64,000 bases of DNA from Ferrovibrio terrae_A (lineage in GTDB: Bacteria > Pseudomonadota > Alphaproteobacteria > Ferrovibrionales > Ferrovibrionaceae). Each line of letters begins with the position of its first letter. Position 1 is the first letter of the stretch. Below, in pieces: positions 59,285-64,000 of the stretch. A model generated the notes under the pieces. It saw only the letters and a program-made list of their open reading frames with translations, made no database searches and was not told the DNA's origin. Where the stretch lies: positions 8,751 to 72,750 of the forward strand of contig NZ_CALSAN010000022.1 of NCBI RefSeq assembly GCF_943372915.1, in the 5' to 3' direction. The position numbers and the translations under genes are program-made.

Positions 59285-61451
59285 GAAGCCCGCCTGCCTG
59301 CTGGCGCATCATCGATGCAAAGCGGCCGCTCTGCCGCATGAGCTGATCGGGAGAGCCGTCTTCGACGATCTGCCCCTGTTCAATGGTGAGAATCCGGTGT
59401 GCATGCCGCACCGCAGACAGGCGATGCGCGATGATCAGAACCGTACGCCCCTGGCAAATGCGATCCATATTGGCCTGGATAGCGGCTTCCGACTCAACAT
59501 CGAGGGCGCTGGTAGCCTCATCAAAAATCAGAACCCGCGGATTTCCGATCAGAGCGCGCGCAATGGCGATCCGCTGCCGCTGCCCCCCCGACAGCGTAGC
59601 GCCGCGCTCTCCCACCATCATGTCGTAGCCCTGCGGCATCGACATGATGAACTCATGCGCGCCAGCCAGTTCGGCCGCAGCAACGATGCGTTCGAGCGAT
59701 ACACCGGGATCAGCAAGGGCAATATTCTCCCTGATCGTTCCGGTGAACAGTGTGTTTTCTTGCAGAACAATACCAATCATCCGGCGCAATGAGGATGGAT
59801 CGATCATCGAAAGATCAACACCATCCACCATGACCTTACCACTTTCTGGCACATACAAACGTTGCACCAACTTGGTCACAGTGCTCTTACCTGAGCCCGA
59901 TGGGCCAACAATACCGATCACCTGACCCGGCTGAATTTCAAGCGAGAGATTGCGTAGAATCTCCGGACCATCTGGTCGATACCGGAAAGTAACGCGGTCA
60001 AAAGATATCTGGCCTTTGAGGGTCGGCAGCGACTGACGACCGGCGCTAACACTATTTTCCGTCCTCGTATTCAGAATATCGCCAAGTCGTTCAATTGACA
60101 GGCGTGCCTGCTGGAAATCCTGCCAGAGCTGGGCGATACGCAGGATTGGTCCGCTGACACGGCCAGACAGCATGTTGAAGGCAACAAGTTCACCGACTGT
60201 CAGTTGCCCTCCAATGACGAGTTTTGCACCAAACCACAATGTCGCCGCCAACAACACCTTGTTGATCAGTTGAGCAATCTGGCTGGCCACGCTGGACAGG
60301 TTTCCGACCTTGAACGATGCTTTGACATAGGCTGCCAGCAGCTCTTCCCAGCGCCGCTGCATCTGGGGCTCGACTGCCATGGCTTTCACCGTTTCGATGC
60401 CGGAAATGCGCTCGACCAGAAATGACTGATTCTCTGAACCGCGCGCGAACTTGTCATCGAGCCGCGCTTTCAGAACCGGCGTCACGAAGATTGACAAGCA
60501 GACATAAAAAGGCACCGCCGCCAGGGTCAACCAGGTCAGGAACGGGCTGTATAAGAACATGACGAAGATAAAAACGAAGGTGAAGAAGAGATCGACGACA
60601 AGGGTCATCGTCGAACCGGTCAGGAAATTCCGGATATTATCCAGTTCGCGCACGCGCGCGACGCTGTCGCCGACGCGACGCGCTTCGAAATAGGCCAGCG
60701 GCAACCCCATGATATGGGTGAATAATCGCGCGCCCAATTCAAGATCGACACGATTGGTGGTATGCGAAAAGAGGTAGGCGCGCAAACTGCCAAAGATCGC
60801 CTCGAAAACCGCAATGGCCAGCAGAGCGAAAACCAGTACATCCAGTGTCGTGAGAGAGCGATGCACCAGAACCTTGTCAATCACGACCTGGAACATAAGT
60901 GGCGATACCAGTGCCAATACCTGGATTATGAAGGTCGCGAACAGCACTTCGCCGAACATCTTACGGTATTTAACGATTGCCGGGATGAACCAGCTGACAT
61001 CGAAACGACGCTGCGATCCGGCCAGATCGGCACGCGTTGTCATCAGCATGAGATCGCCGGACCACAGTGCCTCAAATTGCGCGCGTGGCATCACCTGGGG
61101 CCGGCCATCCGGCGCACGGGCGATCAGGACTGTCTCGCCATTCGCATCCTTGCGAACCGCGGCCAGTACAATAAAAGTGCCATCCTTCAGAATCGCCAGG
61201 CCCGGCAACGGCGTCGTCGCAAGACGCGACCAGTTCGAGCTGATCTTGCGGATTTTAATATCGAGCCGCTTGCCGGCACGGAGCAGATCCGTGACATCAA
61301 AATAACTATCGCTTCGGGCAAACTGGTGCCGGAGTTGCTCAATATCAAGCGGACGCCCAAGCAGGCGCATGATCATGGCAAAACAATAGAGGCCGGAATC
61401 TATGGCAGATTCAGACTTTTCCACGCCTCGCCCTTTTAATTCCCCCGCCAT
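59274..61451 (-). CDS. Type I secretion ABC transporter (HlyB family)
   Basis: A 725-residue exporter: an N-terminal C39-peptidase-like domain without the catalytic Cys (about residues 12-135, as in HlyB's substrate-binding CLD), a six-helix membrane domain (about 160-440), and an ATPase with Walker A GIVGPSGSGKST, signature LSGGQRQRIAIARAL, Walker B VLIFDEATSALD. Loss of the Cys means RTX substrates with C-terminal signals are carried uncut. ATG 61451 is preferred; the in-frame TTG at 61457 gives two extra residues. The RTX gene next to it is the likely substrate. Confidence 0.94.
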   Translation of the reverse strand: MAGELKGRGVEKSESAIDSGLYCFAMIMRLLGRPLDIEQLRHQFARSDSYFDVTDLLRAGKRLDIKIRKISSNWSRLATTPLPGLAILKDGTFIVLAAVRKDANGETVLIARAPDGRPQVMPRAQFEALWSGDLMLMTTRADLAGSQRRFDVSWFIPAIVKYRKMFGEVLFATFIIQVLALVSPLMFQVVIDKVLVHRSLTTLDVLVFALLAIAVFEAIFGSLRAYLFSHTTNRVDLELGARLFTHIMGLPLAYFEARRVGDSVARVRELDNIRNFLTGSTMTLVVDLFFTFVFIFVMFLYSPFLTWLTLAAVPFYVCLSIFVTPVLKARLDDKFARGSENQSFLVERISGIETVKAMAVEPQMQRRWEELLAAYVKASFKVGNLSSVASQIAQLINKVLLAATLWFGAKLVIGGQLTVGELVAFNMLSGRVSGPILRIAQLWQDFQQARLSIERLGDILNTRTENSVSAGRQSLPTLKGQISFDRVTFRYRPDGPEILRNLSLEIQPGQVIGIVGPSGSGKSTVTKLVQRLYVPESGKVMVDGVDLSMIDPSSLRRMIGIVLQENTLFTGTIRENIALADPGVSLERIVAAAELAGAHEFIMSMPQGYDMMVGERGATLSGGQRQRIAIARALIGNPRVLIFDEATSALDVESEAAIQANMDRICQGRTVLIIAHRLSAVRHAHRILTIEQGQIVEDGSPDQLMRQSGRFASMMRQQAGGLHAV

Positions 61452-61804
61452 TTTCAATCTTCAATAGCCAATAATCACTTATAGAATACTCAGAGAGTGG
61501 CGCCCACTGCCACACGGTGATGAGGCAATAGTCTCGCGATCGCCGACATGCTGCCAAAAACAATGCATCAACCCGGACCACTTCAATGGGAGAGGGTCAA
61601 GCAGCGACGGATCCGCCGGTTGCCCTGAGTCGCCCCCCTCGCACCGGCAACCGCAACGTGACCTTCATAACAGATCAGAAGGGCGCATCATAAGCCGTTG
61701 TAAACAATCTGAAATAGCGCTCATCAGCTCCTGCACTCTTTAAGCGGCTTCGTACCGATGCACATCATGCCTCACGGGGTATCGCCCCATCCTCGATGCG
61801 CAAG
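61452..61804. other. 353-bp region between RTX gene and ABC exporter gene
   Basis: No coding sequence is supported. The part next to the exporter (about 61460-61515) is A/T-rich and holds an inverted repeat GTGGC/GCCAC (61497-61513) close to TATTCT and TATAAG stretches on the minus strand, so a promoter for the exporter operon is likely here. No hairpin with a T-run was found after the RTX stop codon at 61805. Confidence 0.45.
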
Positions 61805-64000
61805 CTATGCCCAGGTGGTTGCGAAAATAGGCGCCAGGTCATTGGCGACCTGCGCATCCAGCACCATCTGACCGACCGGCGGCGCCGTATAGGCCGCCAT
61901 GGCATCGACCAGGGACTGAATATTGGCGGCAGAGATCGCATGATTGCCGTCGACAGTCTGAATACTGTCGACACGGGAAGATGCATCGATATACCAGTCC
62001 TTCAAGGACACTTGGCTCTCGGTCTCACCGATTACATTGATCACCAGATCATTGCCGTCCTGGCGGAACCAGAGCTGATCGTAAGATACACCGCCAGCGA
62101 AGCGCAGGATATCGGTGGTCATAGCGGCATCAGAGATGCCGCTCTGCACCACACTGTCGATCCCGTCACCGCGACTCATTACATAAATGTCGTTTCCGGC
62201 ACCGCCGTTCATTACATCGATGCCCGTACCGCCCTGTAGCGTATCGTCGCCGGCATAACCATGAAGCGTGTCATTCCCAACACCGCCACTGATTGAGTTT
62301 GCGCCATTGCTTCCGGTGAAAATATCGTCGTAATCCGAGCCGACGAGATTCTCGATTCCTGTCAGCGTATCGCCTGCCGCATCACCGGTCGTACCGGTTC
62401 CGGTGTCCAGGCTCACCGTCACCGCTGCGCCGGCGCCACTATAATAAACGGTATCAATGCCCGCGCCGCCGCTCAGCTGATCGGCACCAGCACCGCCGGC
62501 CAGCCAGTCGTCGCCATCATCGCCGTTGAGGATGTCGATCCCGTCACCGCCATTCAGATTGTCGCTATCGGCACCGCCGTTGAGGGTGTCATTGCCGGCC
62601 CCGCCTTGCAGGACGTCATACCCATACCCCCCATTCAGGACATTGGCGACCGCATCACCAATCAACGTATCCGCGTTGTTCGAGCCGGTAAGGTTTTCGA
62701 TCCCGATCAGGATATCGCCCTGGGCATTACCGCCAGTTCCCGCACCTGTTACCAGGCTGACGCTGACCGACGCCGCTGAGCCGGCATAGCTTACGGTATC
62801 GGTCCCAGCCTGACCGATGATGAGGTCTATACCGGTTGTCCCCGCCAAAGCATCATTACCGGATGTACCGATCTGCAGACTCAAGGTTGAGCCATCGGCG
62901 AAGCGAATGTTCTCTATCTTGTCATTCACATTGTACCAGTTCTGCAACAGCACCCGATCCGCCGCCTGGCTTGCCGCCGTCAGCGTGCCGCCGGCATTCT
63001 GTAGGCCGACGATCAGATCATTCCCGCTGGTTTCAAACAGCAGGTCGGCTGCCGTGATCCCGGCGCCGAATTCCAGTGTATCCTGCCCAGCATTGAGCTG
63101 GACATCACGATATGCGAGGCCAGCCTCGCCCCATTCATTATACTCGAGGTATTCCTGCCTGTACGTATAGTCGTCGAATACCGTGTCGAATCCATCGCCG
63201 CGATTGAAGCGGTATACGTCGTTATCCAGGCCGCCCTGCAGGTTATCATCACCAGCTGCACCATGCAGGATATCCGCGCCGCTGTTGCCTGTCAGGGCAT
63301 TGACCCCGCTGTTGCCGATGATGGTATTGCCCAGATCATTGCCGACGCCATTCAGCGCCACCGTGCCGGTCAATGTCAGATTCTCGACATTGGCGCCAAG
63401 CGTGAAGCTGACCGATGAGATGGCCGTGTCAATGCCGGCATTGGCCGCTTCGCTGATGCCATCGCCGCTTTCGATATAGTAGATGTCGTTGCCCGCACCG
63501 CCGTACATGCTGTCAGAGCCGGTGCCGCCATCCATCGTGTCGTTACCATCTCCGCCGGTCAGCACATCGGCACTGGCGCCGCCAAACAGCATATCGTCGC
63601 CGGCGCCGCCATCGAGGTAATCGACCGCCGCGCTGCCGGTCAGGGTGTCGTTATAGGACGACCCGATCACGCCTTCGAACCCTGACAGCGTATCGCCCGC
63701 TGCATCGCCGCCCGTTGCCGCCTGCGCCGCGAGATCGACCGTCACGGCTGCGCCCGATCCGGCATAGCTCACCCTGTCCGTGCCGGCACCACCAGTCAGG
63801 ACATCCGCTCCCGCGCCGCCGATCAGCGTGTCATCGCTATTGCCGCCTGAGAGCTGGTCATTGCCGTCGCCACCATTCAGCGTGTCGTTGCCGTCGCCGC
63901 CGTCGATCTGGTCATTGCCGGCATTGCCGGTGATCGTGTCATTGCCGGCCGCGCCCCACAGGCGGTCATCGCCACTGCTGCCGGTCATGACATCGTCGCC
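61805..64000 (-). CDS. RTX-repeat calcium-binding exoprotein, 5' end outside the window
   Basis: At least 731 residues of a large secreted RTX protein; the frame runs off the right edge through more repeat units (GDD just before Met at 63988), so the N-terminus is missing. Several blocks of GGxGxDxLx nonapeptides bind calcium in parallel beta-rolls. They alternate with a repeated spacer (VSYAGSGAAVTVDL and relatives, three copies) and two HCBP-related modules (LLFETSGNDLIVGL..LLQNWYN; LWFRQDGNDLVINV..LKDWYI). The last 60 residues after the repeats form the uncleaved C-terminal export signal. It is exported by the adjacent HlyBD system. No catalytic domain is visible in this part. Confidence 0.92.
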   Translation of the reverse strand, partial: GDDVMTGSSGDDRLWGAAGNDTITGNAGNDQIDGGDGNDTLNGGDGNDQLSGGNSDDTLIGGAGADVLTGGAGTDRVSYAGSGAAVTVDLAAQAATGGDAAGDTLSGFEGVIGSSYNDTLTGSAAVDYLDGGAGDDMLFGGASADVLTGGDGNDTMDGGTGSDSMYGGAGNDIYYIESGDGISEAANAGIDTAISSVSFTLGANVENLTLTGTVALNGVGNDLGNTIIGNSGVNALTGNSGADILHGAAGDDNLQGGLDNDVYRFNRGDGFDTVFDDYTYRQEYLEYNEWGEAGLAYRDVQLNAGQDTLEFGAGITAADLLFETSGNDLIVGLQNAGGTLTAASQAADRVLLQNWYNVNDKIENIRFADGSTLSLQIGTSGNDALAGTTGIDLIIGQAGTDTVSYAGSAASVSVSLVTGAGTGGNAQGDILIGIENLTGSNNADTLIGDAVANVLNGGYGYDVLQGGAGNDTLNGGADSDNLNGGDGIDILNGDDGDDWLAGGAGADQLSGGAGIDTVYYSGAGAAVTVSLDTGTGTTGDAAGDTLTGIENLVGSDYDDIFTGSNGANSISGGVGNDTLHGYAGDDTLQGGTGIDVMNGGAGNDIYVMSRGDGIDSVVQSGISDAAMTTDILRFAGGVSYDQLWFRQDGNDLVINVIGETESQVSLKDWYIDASSRVDSIQTVDGNHAISAANIQSLVDAMAAYTAPPVGQMVLDAQVANDLAPIFATTWA
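62160..64000 (-). repeat. Tandem RTX-encoding repeats
   Basis: The DNA encodes repeated nonapeptides of the form GGxGxDxLx in at least four clusters (near 62160-62345, 62460-62700, 63480-63660 and 63780-64000), separated by spacer modules. The repetition makes the region prone to copy-number change. Confidence 0.85.

Noticed and set aside
61698..61707. TTGT-AA-ACAA inverted repeat in the RTX-exporter gap
   Set aside because: Arms of only 4 bases; the same 10 bases occur by chance within the histidine kinase gene near 6027.
1..64000. CRISPR arrays, insertion sequences, prophage or integrase
   Set aside because: No regularly spaced direct repeats, transposase or integrase motifs were seen; the only tandem repetition is the coding repeats of the RTX gene and of the PopZ linker.

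Overview
This window is a GC-rich chromosomal segment of an alphaproteobacterium, probably Rhodospirillales-like. The lineage is inferred from a PopZ pole-organising protein with its typical N- and C-terminal motifs, gatCAB and RTX/type I secretion genes of alphaproteobacterial style, TRAP and TAXI transporters, and a sigma-54 type promoter ahead of a flagellar hook gene. No insertion sequence, prophage, integrase, CRISPR array or rRNA was found. One tRNA gene (tRNA-Cys, GCA) is present. Both window edges cut genes: a hypothetical protein at the left and an RTX protein at the right.

Layout, left to right. 1-8 kb: an unrecognised partial gene, then a minus-strand run read from 8171 down: sensor histidine kinase, msrQ, 2-hydroxyacid dehydrogenase, N-acyl-D-amino-acid deacylase and a secreted internally duplicated protein. 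8-14 kb: solitary flgE with a well-spaced sigma-54 promoter, two paralogous proteins that each end in a PilZ-like (c-di-GMP-binding) domain, and a lipoprotein. 14-27 kb: housekeeping genes (gatCAB, ruvX, an MFS transporter, an NTF2-like protein coupled to a tiny lipoprotein, a cytidine-deaminase-like gene, valS, popZ, tolC-rhodanese-pcm) and tRNA-Cys.

27-33 kb: small YciI and SnoaL-like genes, then a five-gene plus-strand operon for maturation of a molybdenum hydroxylase: MoxR/CoxD ATPase, CoxE VWA protein, XdhC split over two genes, and a molybdopterin-binding/cytidylyltransferase fusion. The enzyme it serves is not in the window. 33-41 kb: a catalytically degenerate EAL-like protein with a small helical partner, purU, a DUF2256 protein coupled to an Fe-S photolyase, and a response regulator with a REC-HisKA_2-REC kinase.

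41-48 kb: a coherent metabolic island. A TRAP transporter operon (dctP, dctQ, dctM, then marR) is divergent from iorA-iorB (indolepyruvate:ferredoxin oxidoreductase). I infer uptake and oxidation of an aryl-pyruvate-like 2-oxoacid or its precursor under MarR control. A strong hairpin lies between dctP and dctQ. 48-57 kb: redoxin and DsbD-like thiol-redox pair, LpxR lipid A deacylase, ArfB ribosome rescue factor, a methyltransferase, an HTH protein, a PAS protein, a yeast-FCY1-like cytosine deaminase, a DUF6134-like protein and a TAXI binding lipoprotein. 57.8-64 kb: a type I secretion locus with HlyD adaptor, HlyB-type ABC exporter and a large RTX protein cut by the window edge; tolC at 24 kb could supply the outer-membrane channel.
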